Shown piece after piece: positions 11,346-21,347 of a DNA stretch of 64,000 bases (its first letter is position 1; every line of letters starts with the position of its first letter). Below the pieces are notes generated by a model that made no database searches, was not told the DNA's origin, and was given only the letters and a program-made list of their open reading frames with translations. The position numbers and the translations under genes are program-made. This DNA comes from Ectobius pallidus (Eukaryota > Arthropoda > Insecta > Blattodea > Ectobiidae): contig CAXKWD010000009.1 in assembly GCA_964059195.1 (NCBI GenBank), forward strand, positions 46,905,160 to 46,969,159, read 5' to 3'.

Positions 11346-12376
11346 TACTTCCTCTGCCCGTACCATAGGTAGGGTACTATAGGTAGAGGAAGTAGGCTAT
11401 TGTTTTCAACCCTAAAATTCGAAGTTGAGTTTTTAGCATATATACACGTTTCAAGGCCCCCTGAATCCAAAAATACTATTTTTGGAAACATGTCTGTGTG
11501 TGTGTCTGTGTGTCTGTGTGTGTGTCTGTCTGTGTGGAAGTTTGTGAACAGGCAAGCTCCGAAACGGAGAATCGTATGAAAACAAAATTTCGTATTTGGG
11601 TCAGGTACCTTCTGAAGATGTAATTCGAAGATTGGCGACAAATTTCCCTTATTTTTAAGGGGACTTTACATGAAGAAATTTTCGTTTTTCGCGATTTTCT
11701 CGAAAACGGCTCTAACGATTTTCTTTAAATTTTGCGCATGGATTGCTTGTACTAAGAGCTAAAACTTTTATTTGAAACATTTTTTCGAACAAATTCTCTG
11801 AAGGGTAGTTATAAGCAACCCACTGTGAATGCGTGCTTTTTGCAATACGGCTTCTTGTAAATCGTACGAAAACAAAATTTTGTATTTGGGTTAGGTACCT
11901 TCTGAGGCTGTGAAGATTGGCGACAACCTTTTCTTATATTTAATGGGACTTTACATGAAGAATATTTTGTTTTTTGCTATTTTCTCATAAACGGCTCTAA
12001 CAATTTCCTTTAAATTTTGTACATGGATTGCTTATACCATTTCAAAAACATTCTCTGAAGGGTGGTTCTAACCTACCAACTTGCCTGGTGTACAACTCAA
12101 TACGCGGACATTTAAGGCATTTTATTCTATATAAGCACGTGAATTAAAAAAATGTACTGTTGGTCCTGCTTACAGTAAAGAAATATCTGAGGGGAATATT
12201 TGAAAAATTTCGGAAATTATTCTTAAAAGCGGAAAGTTCAATAAACGTTTGCAGTCACTTGTTTTTTTTTCCCCCATAGCCTGCGTTTTTAGTCGCAACA
12301 TTCAAAGAAGGAATATAAGATAATTTATAGCATAATTAGCGTAAATGCTGCAAACTTTTATTTGGGCAGAGGAAGT
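11346..12376 (-). mobile_element. Family H element, copy 1 (unclassified, hairpin-ended)
   Basis: The left edge is a hairpin: TACTTCCTCTGCC at 11346-11358 pairs with GGTAGAGGAAGTA at 11382-11394 with one mismatch. A third copy of the word, GGCAGAGGAAGT at 12365-12376, is in inverted orientation to the left edge and may be the other end. Inside are two direct units about 290 bp apart (starting near 11569 and 11859), each with ATCGTA(T/C)GAAAACAAAAT, GGTACCTTCTGA, GATTGGCGACAA, GGGACTTTACATGAAGAA and AACGGCTCTAAC. Related sequence occurs at 35020-35690 and 50225-51480. No coding capacity is visible, so it would be non-autonomous if mobile. Superfamily unknown. Confidence 0.6.
11490..11535. repeat. 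TG/TCTG microsatellite
   Basis: Run of TGTGTGTCTG-type repeats inside family H copy 1. It makes a His/Thr/Asp-rich chance peptide on the minus strand. Confidence 0.85.
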
Positions 12377-12572
12377 TATGTGACTTTCACATCAGATTTT
12401 TTTTCCACTTGAGGATGACTAAACAACTTACGTCCTTAGTTATGTTCTTTTTATTTAGCTTTGTTTATACTAGTTTGGATATGATGGTCATACCACGAGT
12501 CAGGTTCTGTGTGTATGCCAATAGGCCATGAAAACAATGATGTATTCTAAAGTTGATGAGTTATTGATTTTG

Positions 12573-12775
12573 TTAATATCAACTGATATTTAATTTGAAA
12601 GAATATGATGAAATTGCGACGATAGGTCATGGTAAGTAAATATCCAATTCGGCATTTGCCTTTACGACTGGCGAAACCATGAAAAAACCCAAGTCAAATT
12701 GACTGGTCATGGGGGTTTCAAACCAGGACCTCTCGAATGCGAGTCTAAGATACTACCATGTCATCCAACTCGTTC
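12573..12775 (-). mobile_element. SINE family 1, copy 1
   Basis: On the minus strand the copy runs from a degenerate tRNA-like head (CTCGCATTCGAGAGGTCC, then a weak B box GGTTTGAAACC) to a conserved body with GGTTTCGCCAGTCGTAAAGG, AAATGCCGAATTGGATATTT and ACTTACCATGACC, ending in AAATTAAATATCAGTTGA-like sequence. Copies of the same family lie at 18801-18999, 26075-26250 and 55895-56093. It is diverged and presumably inactive. SINEs of this type are transcribed by RNA polymerase III from the internal A and B boxes. Confidence 0.75.
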
Positions 12776-13635
12776 GTTTATTAAAGTTGTAAATGTAAGT
12801 TCCAAGGTATTAATTATATCTTAAAGAATCAATAAGTAGGTTTGGTGTACCTTTATCTCTGGGGAAATTTATATTAGAATACGAATTGTGAACCTTGTCA
12901 TACCTTTACTTGCCATCGACCTTCTGGTAACCCCTGAACATTATTGTTTCGAGGTGCGTCTCATAGTCCTTGCAAGGACAATAATTTCCGTGCTTGTAAA
13001 ACTCATTGTTCAATCGTTACGTGTGGACCATGTTAAGAAGATCAATACCTCCCTCAACCTGAAATATTTCCTGGAAGTAACCTACAGTGGAGTTTTCAGG
13101 ACTGCATAAGTGACTGTACTGCAGCAGACAAACTTCAGAGCAAAACATCGAACTATTAATTCACTGTATCAATTGTGGTAACGTATTTTTGGAATTTCAC
13201 TTACTTAGCTGAGTCCCAACTACATGCTATAATGGGAAAGTTCTTTTTGCAGTTGGTTGAACCAATAAGCTAGCAGACGGAAGAATTTAAGGTAGAATAA
13301 AAATTCATTTCTAGAGTATCAATGGCAAATACGTTCAATTCATTTTTACTATGAATTTAAAAATTAATTTTAGCGACAGTATTACACATTCTTTAACTAA
13401 AAAAATGCATGGAAATGTCCAGGAATCTATTTCAACCTTCAACAATATTAATATTACTTCAGTGCGATACACTTATCGATTTTATATCCCCTCTTAAATC
13501 AAAATATAAACAGCTGCAAACCGGTTGATCGTTAAGATGATAATCAATAAGTAGCCAAATTTTATAATTCCTATAGCCGATATGATTTGATTCAAATTTT
13601 TTGTTGAAAAAGGCATTTGCAATTTTACTTGCGTC
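12776..13635. other. No gene seen
   Basis: A 73-codon frame at 12888-13109 has no recognisable motif. No repeat identified. Confidence 0.5.
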
Positions 13636-13711
13636 ATTTACTTACTCAATGGCAATAAACATTTCCCAATCAAGCTAAAGGAATAGTATCTATTTTATGG
13701 AACCCGGAGGT
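13636..13711 (-). pseudogene. LINE-T copy B, 3' end
   Basis: Minus-strand 3' UTR of LINE-T: GGTTCCATAAAATAGATACTA, AGCTTGATTGGG and CCATTGAGTAAGTAAA, matching the ends of copies A and C. The copy continues at 14032 beyond a later insertion. Confidence 0.7.
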
Positions 13712-14031
13712 GCAATAGTGATTTTCATTCTTACAATACTCGAAATAGAAATAAGTTTAGCATTCCTCAACATAATTTAAACAGTTTCGACAAATCCATC
13801 ATGGTGTATGGTTTGAAGATGTACAATTATCTGCCTGTTAGCATTATAGTCATTAATGACCTGAAAGTTTTTAAAAGACGTATCAGAAAGGTTTTAATTC
13901 AATTGTGTCCATACAGTATTAATGAAGTAAATGTGGGTAATGTATAATTTATATTTAATCTTAGATATAGTGACAAGTCTTATGGCTTTATGCTCAAACA
14001 GACGATAATTATTAATATTATTATTATTATT
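13712..14031 (+). mobile_element. 5'-truncated LINE 3' end with ATT-repeat tail, inserted into LINE-T copy B
   Basis: The plus strand reads about 48 codons resembling the extreme C-terminus of a LINE protein (VYGLKMYNYLP, then LKVFKRRIRKVLI and a stop near 13945). A short 3' UTR and an ATT/TATT microsatellite tail (14008-14030) follow. The flanks, GGAGGTGCA on the left and CCCGCGCTTAC on the right, are adjacent in the other LINE-T copies, so the segment was inserted in the plus orientation into an older minus-strand copy. Target duplication is at most a few bases. Confidence 0.65.
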
Positions 14032-14440
14032 CCCGCGCTTACATGACACTACCATTCAACCCTAGTCTGACCTGACTCCATCCAACCATCCCTTGCAAAT
14101 CCTACTTCCCTTAACTCTATTCCAATATTTTCCTCCCACCTAAGTCTAGGTCTTCCAAGTGGTCTTCTCCCTTCGGCTCTCCCAGTCAATATTTTTTAGA
14201 GATTTCTTTCATCCACATGCGCGCAACATGTCCAGCTCATTTCAGCCTCCGTGATTTAATTACCCTTATTATTATATTAGGTGAAGATTACAGGTTATGA
14301 AGCTCTCATTATGCAGTTTTATCCAGTGCCTGTTTTCATCTCTCTTAGGTCCGAATACTTTTTCCTATGCACCCTGTTTTCGAACACTCTGAAATTATGT
14401 TCTTCTCGAAGGGAAGGGGCCATGTGTCACATCCCCATGA
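14032..14440 (-). pseudogene. LINE-T copy B, RT tail
   Basis: The minus strand reads SLREEHNFRVFENRV, then KLHNESFITCNLH-like sequence, a degenerate RLKWAGHVA block, a RRRRPRLRWEENIGIELREVGF-like block and a SAA remnant, with several frameshifts. It aligns over its length with copy A, and unlike that copy it is continuous across the site where the 9092-10060 LINE sits. It is 5'-truncated near 14440. Confidence 0.75.
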
Positions 14441-15597
14441 TACTACCAGCGGGATAATTGTCATGTAAATTTTTATTTTTAGATTTCTGGGCAGAAGACA
14501 AGCTTCGGGTGAATCGAAGCTACTTACGTCGTTTACGACTCAAAATCATTCATCTTCTACTTGCTAAAACGCTAAACCCAGTTATCACATGGAAATATAA
14601 GGATATAACAAAAGTACCTGGTTTCTCTAAGAATCCTCTGATTTATATTGGACTGTTCTGAAAAAGCAATGAGAAGGAATAGGCCAAAACGTGATGTCGC
14701 AATGGGAACATTGATTTACAATTCAACAGATGCATACAGAATCCTGTTTTCTATTGAGAAAATGAGCGTTATCTGACTAACTAATCGTCCGATTGACATT
14801 CCACTAATGTAGACGGGGGCCGCAGATGAATCACATTCTGATAACGACTTCGCATTTCAATTCAACCTGAACATGCAAAAACACTTAGATCTGCTTCTGG
14901 GTTACTTTGTTTCGTCATACTAATAGATGTGCATGATAACTTGTTAGTAAAGTCTATTGCTCTACCTTTCATTGTCCTCCACGAGATATTGTGCGATGAC
15001 TTTATACATTTCACAACGGTTAAAGTATTTGATTAGCTTCTCTCTTGGATCAGTTATATTCAACACTTTTATACGCTTTGGTTTTGCACATTTATTAAAT
15101 TTTTAGGCACATTATTTAATGAAAGGCAGTGCACTTGTTTTCCGCCTACACTATTCAATCATGTAGTGTACAGTAACTCTTTTTAGACCTGGCGCTGCTC
15201 AGATAGATGTTCAGTAGCTTGGACGAATCTATTATCGAAATAATATCATCTGAAGGGACGAAGGCTTATTCCTACGTCAGCCTACCAGGGAGTCATATCT
15301 TCAAACGACAATATTGCGATAGGCTAATAGACACAACCAGGCTACTGAGCATCTATCTGAGCAGAGCCAGGCCTAAACATTTTACTGTAGTCTAACTGCT
15401 GTAAGCTATTCGCACATAGCACTGTATACTATTTCTGTTATCACAAATTGACATTTTACTTTCTTGCCTGTCCGAACGCCGATTATAATAGCAGTATTTG
15501 AGATCAAATTTACTTCATATACTTCAGTAAGTAGCCTATAATTTATTTTTCAATTTAGAGTATGGGCACTGGTACAAAATGAAGATCCGGCTTCTTA
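14441..15597. other. No gene seen
   Basis: Two short plus-strand frames (14458-14661, 15207-15395) carry no motif that I recognise. No repeat identified. Confidence 0.5.
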
Positions 15598-15721
15598 TCT
15601 CCTTAATAGAAAAGAGACAAAGAGAGAGAAAGCAAGGAAGGAAGGGAGAAAGAATGAGAGAGAACGAGAGGAAGAAAGAAAGAAATAGAGAGAAAAAGAA
15701 AGAATGAGAGAGAAAGAGAGT
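15598..15721. repeat. GA-rich low-complexity tract
   Basis: Purine-rich plus strand made of GAGA, GAAA and AAGG words. The minus strand is Ser/Phe/Leu-rich in a chance frame. No regular period. Confidence 0.85.
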
Positions 15722-17421
15722 GTAAAAATGGTTTCAGTTCTTTTGCCGAATTTAACTCTTAAGCATGAAATCTTCGCACAGATCAATGCAGTTCTTTTTC
15801 ATTGATATTGTTCTCTGTGCTTCTCAGTGGAAAGACCTGTGTTGTCTTTCGCCCCCTTGAAAATGTCGCAGTATCCGTCGTTACTCCCGTAAAACGTTCA
15901 GTGTTTTTACATGGGTTGAGTGTCCTTATATTATATAATACCCTGAGGTATACAAGAAACATTAACTTATGACAAGGCTCATATCTAGTACAGGATGTAT
16001 CGATGTGTAATTCATCATAAGCAAACCTGAAAGTCCGTATCTTGTATCAGTTGTATAACATGAGTAGCCTTCAACACTGTGATTAATTGTTTCGGGTGTA
16101 TTCGACTGCGGCGTCAAAATACACCGGACACTATCTGCGAAATCAAAAGCCAGTTTACGGTTTATTTATTTGAATGATAAGCAGAGGTAAATTGAGACGT
16201 TCATATAGGTAGGGCAGTACAGTACGGTATCATCAAATGCCTTAAATGCCCTTTAGTCTATATGTTAGGCTCAAATATCGAAAATGCTCATTGAGTGAAA
16301 TATTCAACTGCAACGCGTTATGGCTTTTCAAGTTCATGAAAATGCGAATTTCGTGTCGCTGTACTTTAAAAAATGGCCATAACTCCTTTGTGTCAAAATT
16401 TGTGTCGCCGTTAAATTTGAGACATTTACATTTAAAACATATTATTTCTTGTTAAGGGACCACATAGTCCAGATGATGTCTAGTTATTATAGAATATAAT
16501 CATTATGTATAACGGGATTAAGAGATCTGTTAATGCTACGTTATCATTGGTTTTCCAATTGCAATGGATGTATAGTAAAGTTAGCATTTCAGACAATTCA
16601 ATCTGCATAAAATAGGTTTGTTTATATTGACTAATTAATATTTCAATGATCATATTAATATTAGTGCAAGAAAGATTAAAGTGCTGTTGGGTTTGCTCTG
16701 ATATAATGATTTTAAAAATTAGGCAGAGGTCTTTAATTAACATTTATCAATTATTACTAAATCCTTATCTCAGTTATGGTACTATTAGGGAGGGAGGGGG
16801 TGATTCATTAAGCGTAAAAGTCTTCGTCATTCAAATGAGGTTCAGAAAAAAATTCAACTAAGGAGTGGAATTTTTTTGTAAACATTACTTTAGAAAATTC
16901 GTTATTTTTGTCCTTCCTTGTATATAATGATAAATTTTAATCTAAAAATAAGAAACATTTAAACAAATTAAGATTATCATAACTACAATATAAGCAATAG
17001 ACCTACATTTCTGTACCGATACACACAGCCTCAGAAAATATGAAAATCGATCTGTAATACAGGAAAAATATTATTAAACAACTTTCTCAAATGTCTAAAA
17101 ATAATAAATTAATCATGCTATTTAAGAAAAACTTAAAGAAATATTCATAAATAAAGCTATTTTCTGCATTTTCTATTTTACTATTTTACTAATTTTACTA
17201 ACCGAATGTATTACCATCAGGGAAATATCATTGTGAGAGACAACAGCATCACAAAATTATTATCAGCGTTCAGTATGTAGGCATATATTTTAATGCCTCC
17301 TAATACTGACCATGTCTACAGAATTATTACATGAATTGTAATAAATAAATATTAAATTATTTTTCATTTCATTATGTTATTTAAATGGAATATTATTTTT
17401 AAGCAATACGAATACTTGTTT
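15722..17421. other. No gene seen
   Basis: AT-rich. At 16098-16131 a GGGTGTATTCGACTGC... segment is roughly self-complementary with AAATACACCGG. Overlapping frames at 16480-16861 on both strands are Ile/Leu-rich and without domain features. Confidence 0.5.
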
Positions 17422-17700
17422 CTATGCGTGCGGATTCCTCCAATTCCACCTCTGCTCAAATATTTCAGATTGAGTGATTTTGCTGGCGTCTGGCATCAGT
17501 TCGGTGGACGCGGGAGAACGACCGACCTCGCGAGTATTTTGAAAAACCGGTAAAACAAGTGACTTCTGCTGGCCGTTAGAGCGAAAGAGGAAAAAACATA
17601 GTTCAACTCTCGTTAAGATCTGCCCCAAGTTAGCCTAACTCTCTCGCGTAATAACATTCGGTATGACAACTCTTCAGATTTCCCCCTACACTTAAGGGAA
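17422..17700 (-). other. GC-richer island with a 68-codon open frame
   Basis: Base composition rises sharply compared with the flanks and CpG words are frequent (GGTCGTTCTCCCGCG on the minus strand). The minus strand holds a 68-codon frame (17422-17628) with no recognised domain. It could be a fragment of an exon, a promoter region or a repeat; I cannot tell which. No copy was seen elsewhere in the window. Confidence 0.3.
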
Positions 17701-18800
17701 GACGGTATCAATTTTTATTTTATTGCTTAATTTTCATACTTTGAAGTGTGCCTTATGAAAATATAAATTTATTTTGAACCACGAAGCTTTTTAAATGTCC
17801 TAAGTGACAGCTTATATGGTAGACTATTTATAGGCCTATAATCTACTTATATTAACTTATATCTTTAATATAAGCCTGTTTTGTTCTATTCTGTATTATA
17901 TGTAATTTTCTATTGTTTCTTATGTATCTCATAACAAACATAATTTAGCTATTGAGAATAGGTTAGATAATGCAATTTTTACTTTTTCTAGAATTACGTA
18001 CCTTTTCTCCGAAATTATTAATTTCATTTTCAGTCTATTTATATGTTATACCCACTATTAGCAGGATTTGATTTTTTTTAAACTTTCTTGTGCCAGTATT
18101 AAGACAAATTATATTTTTCATTTCTAATATTTTCAAAAATAAGAGTAATCATTTTCAAAATTCTACTTATTACATTTTTTAGATACTTCTCTAAAAATGT
18201 AATTTTGTTGGTACGGAGTGTAAATGTGATCGGAAAACTTTTCATTTGTCTACTATTTACAGTTCTTGAGAAGAGGTACATTGAAACTGACAAATTTAAC
18301 ACGGCGGAGATACAAAGAAGGTATTATAATGTATTCACTACGCACCAATACAACATAATGTCCGGAACAAAATAATAAAACATAGGTTCCAAGAGAAGGG
18401 CATTATCTATATCTTAATCATAAAAACATCCTTGGACTCCTAGGAATTTGTAGAAATATTGTTTTTAGATGGGCTTATTCTTATATATAAAACTGTATAA
18501 TAATTTTTATATTGTTGTATATTATATTTACTTGAAACTTGAAGGACTTAAGCATCTCATGATAGCAATCTACTGTGGTAAAAAAAAGTAGGATCAGCAC
18601 ATATATTAATATAAAATTTCACCAGTGTCTCCCTTAAAGCATAATCATCAGTAAAGAAGAGACAATAACATCTACAAATAGGCTTTCCAGGTATTGGTGC
18701 ACCATACTTGAAACCATAAATTTATTTAAAGGTTATAACAATGTAGTGAGAAATACAAGTTATGACTCTCATTTAATTTTATTCAACAATACACTCAACA
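17701..18800. other. No gene seen
   Basis: AT-rich, with only short frames and no recognisable repeat. Confidence 0.55.
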
Positions 18801-18999
18801 ACCGAGCGAGGTGGCAAAGATGGCCTCGAATTCGGGAGAACCCGGCTTCAAATCCTATGGCTGGCCAATTTTACATGGGGTTTTTATGGTTTCCCCAGAC
18901 GTAAAGGCAAATGCCGAAATGGACATTTACTTACCGTGACTCTTACTCGCTATTTCATCCTGTATCATAATCATTGAAATTAATATCACTTGAAAATGA
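18801..18999 (+). mobile_element. SINE family 1, copy 2 (best tRNA-like head)
   Basis: The head reads CCGAGCGAGGTGGCAAAGATGG; the A-box-like TGGCAAAGATGG is at 18812-18823 and the B-box-like GGCTTCAAATCC at 18844-18855, a spacing compatible with a tRNA-derived polymerase III promoter. The body carries GGTTTCCCCAGACGTAAAGG, CAAATGCCGAAATGGACATT, TACTTACCGTGACTC and TATTTCATCCTGTATCAT. It ends in AAATTAATATCACTTGAAAA. No microsatellite tail or clean target duplication was found. Confidence 0.8.
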
Positions 19000-21316
19000 C
19001 TGACTCCATTAAACACCAACAATAGAAAATAGTTGAGCATCAATAGTTGCATGGCCTACTGGTACACACACAGATCCTGAATTCCTGAAATGGCTTCGAT
19101 GCTCAAAGGAGTATAAATAAAGTTGGATTTAAAAATGATACACTGAACAAAATAATATTGTTGTTACTCAGGCCATTCAAGCACTTTATTACAAAGCTTT
19201 ATTTGCTTTCACTTTGAAGTGTGCACACCATGATCAATGTCTCCATTTTTTCAAAAATGGTTCTGGGTCATGAACACAAATTATAATGTGTGCACCCCCT
19301 TCCCCGGAAAAATAATTATGCTCAAGCTACGCCTTTTCTCAGATCAACACTTCAAAGGTGTTCTGACCAAATGCTGTAATCCTCTAAGTAAGATTTTACT
19401 TGAGAGAGAGGATGTAAGTATAATAAAAGTAGAGATTATGAAACACTGTAACTTTGATGGTTACACCAAATGACTTGCTCATTCAAAAACATTAGTACAT
19501 TACTCCTTACTACTTTTGACTTGTATGTTCAGCATAGGTGATGATTACATCTACTATTGGCCGGTCTGAATTTGAGAGCTTTCAGAAATAGCCTATAACG
19601 AATTTAATCGTTTTACCCATCGGTGACCTTCTGTAGGGTTACCTCCGACGGGTCATCATGTATACAGTGTTTCAATATATGTACTATAACTTCATTTAAA
19701 GCGGGGTTACCAGAAGGTTGGATTGAAAAAATCATTGCTTTGTTTTAAGACATTTCTAACAAGAAAATAAGTAACTTTCATAACAAAAGCTGTTTCATGT
19801 GAATATGTCGGCTATAACCGGAGTTACGGACATTTTGAAGTTATTGGTTTCGAACTGGGAGAGACATTTAAAAACCTTCAGTATATATGTTGCAGGTAAA
19901 TAGCCTTTTCTCACAAATTACATTTTCAATTTTTTTTTTTTCTAAAAAGACACTATTCAATGAATTTACAGGAAACTTTTGTGAATACTGTTGAACAATA
20001 CACTTAACATCTGAACTTAAAATTTTGCATCTATCGTCATTGGTTTTCTCACAGAAAAAAAAATCAATTCTGAAAATTTAGTTTTTTTTTTTTTCTTTCT
20101 TTAAAAATAAAGAGGCTATGTTCCCAATATTTTTAGTTCAGTTCATTTGTTTAATAGTCTTGACTTCAAACTGTCAACGTTTCATATCAATCACTGCTAT
20201 ATGTTTTGAGAAAAAGAAAACTATATTTATTGATACGCGTGATTTTCATTTGAAATCAAAATGGCAGCCATTATAAAATATAATCAACTTCATTCACAAA
20301 CTACACAAACAAGTGCAGTTATTACCTGTTGTCAACTAGTCAAAATTTCATTGGAATTGATCAAATTTCTTGGCAGATATGTACAACTGGTCAAACCCAT
20401 ATTAACCCCACTTATATAAGGAGGTGTTACGACATATGACTTGGACGTTCTTACAACTAGTATTGAGCATAATAATTAGGCCTATATGTGTACAGACTAC
20501 TACGCCTTAAGATGGCCTTTACCTGTACACTATTCAAAATAAACCTAGAAGAATATTCAACTGAGAGAAGAAATCGAACTTAAAAAAAATTATTTATTCT
20601 GCATTAGTTTTTTGGCATACTTACTGTAATGAATAGTTCAAATAACAAACGAAGGAACATAAATACTTCATGTGAATTTAACAGGATATCATGGATCTAA
20701 CAAAATATTACCCTACCAGCGAGAAGACATTGAATATGATTAATACAGTTTAGAAGGCAGTGCCTTTTAGTAAATATCCAATTTCTATGGTTTCAACATT
20801 CCATGACGTGATATTACTAACAGGTAAAATGAAGCGTCATCGACCTACATATTTCTTTAATGTCGATGAAAGTGATGATAGCAGTAACAATGATTACAGT
20901 AATAATAACTGTAATAACAATAACTGATATTTTAATAGGCCTATCATTTTATAAGCAGTAGAAATAGCACAGAATTAGAAAATAAATTCGAAGTACAATT
21001 AAAACTGCATAAAAATTCAGATTCAGATTAAGTAGTCTTTTCTCTTTCTAAATACAAACAAGAAAAGCTTTGATGTAGCCGAAGAATGCATTACGAACAA
21101 ACTGCCTTTGATCTCCTCGTTATCAGTTTTGATTGCAGTGTGTAGGCTGGAAATGGCTTTAATTTTAAAAGCAATGTTTGTCTTTGTTGTATGTACGTAA
21201 TAAGATGGAAGATAACAAGAGGAATTTTCTTCATGACGAGAAGGAATTTGAATGTCTTCCCTTGAAAAATTAGAACACGGTGCAGGTGCAACGGAAGCTA
21301 ATCACACAGTGTAATA
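19000..21316. other. No gene seen
   Basis: A 78-codon plus frame at 19237-19473 and a 66-codon minus frame at 21091-21291 lack motifs. Poly-T runs occur at 19930 and 20082. At 20870-20930 there is a short run of AGTAATAA/ACAATAAC words. Confidence 0.5.
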
Positions 21317-21340
21317 TCTTCTTCTTCTTCTTCTTCTTCT
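21317..21340 (-). repeat. GAA-repeat tail of the 21348-24152 LINE
   Basis: On the minus strand about eight GAA units follow the stop codon after only 7 nt. Ending in a short simple repeat rather than poly(A), with almost no 3' UTR, is typical of RTE-type elements and marks the 3' end of this insertion. Confidence 0.8.
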
Positions 21341-21347
21341 CATAATC

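Noticed and set aside
11345..11641. 98-codon minus frame with His/Thr/Asp repeats
   Set aside because: The repeat part is a TG/TCTG microsatellite inside family H; the frame is not kept in other copies.
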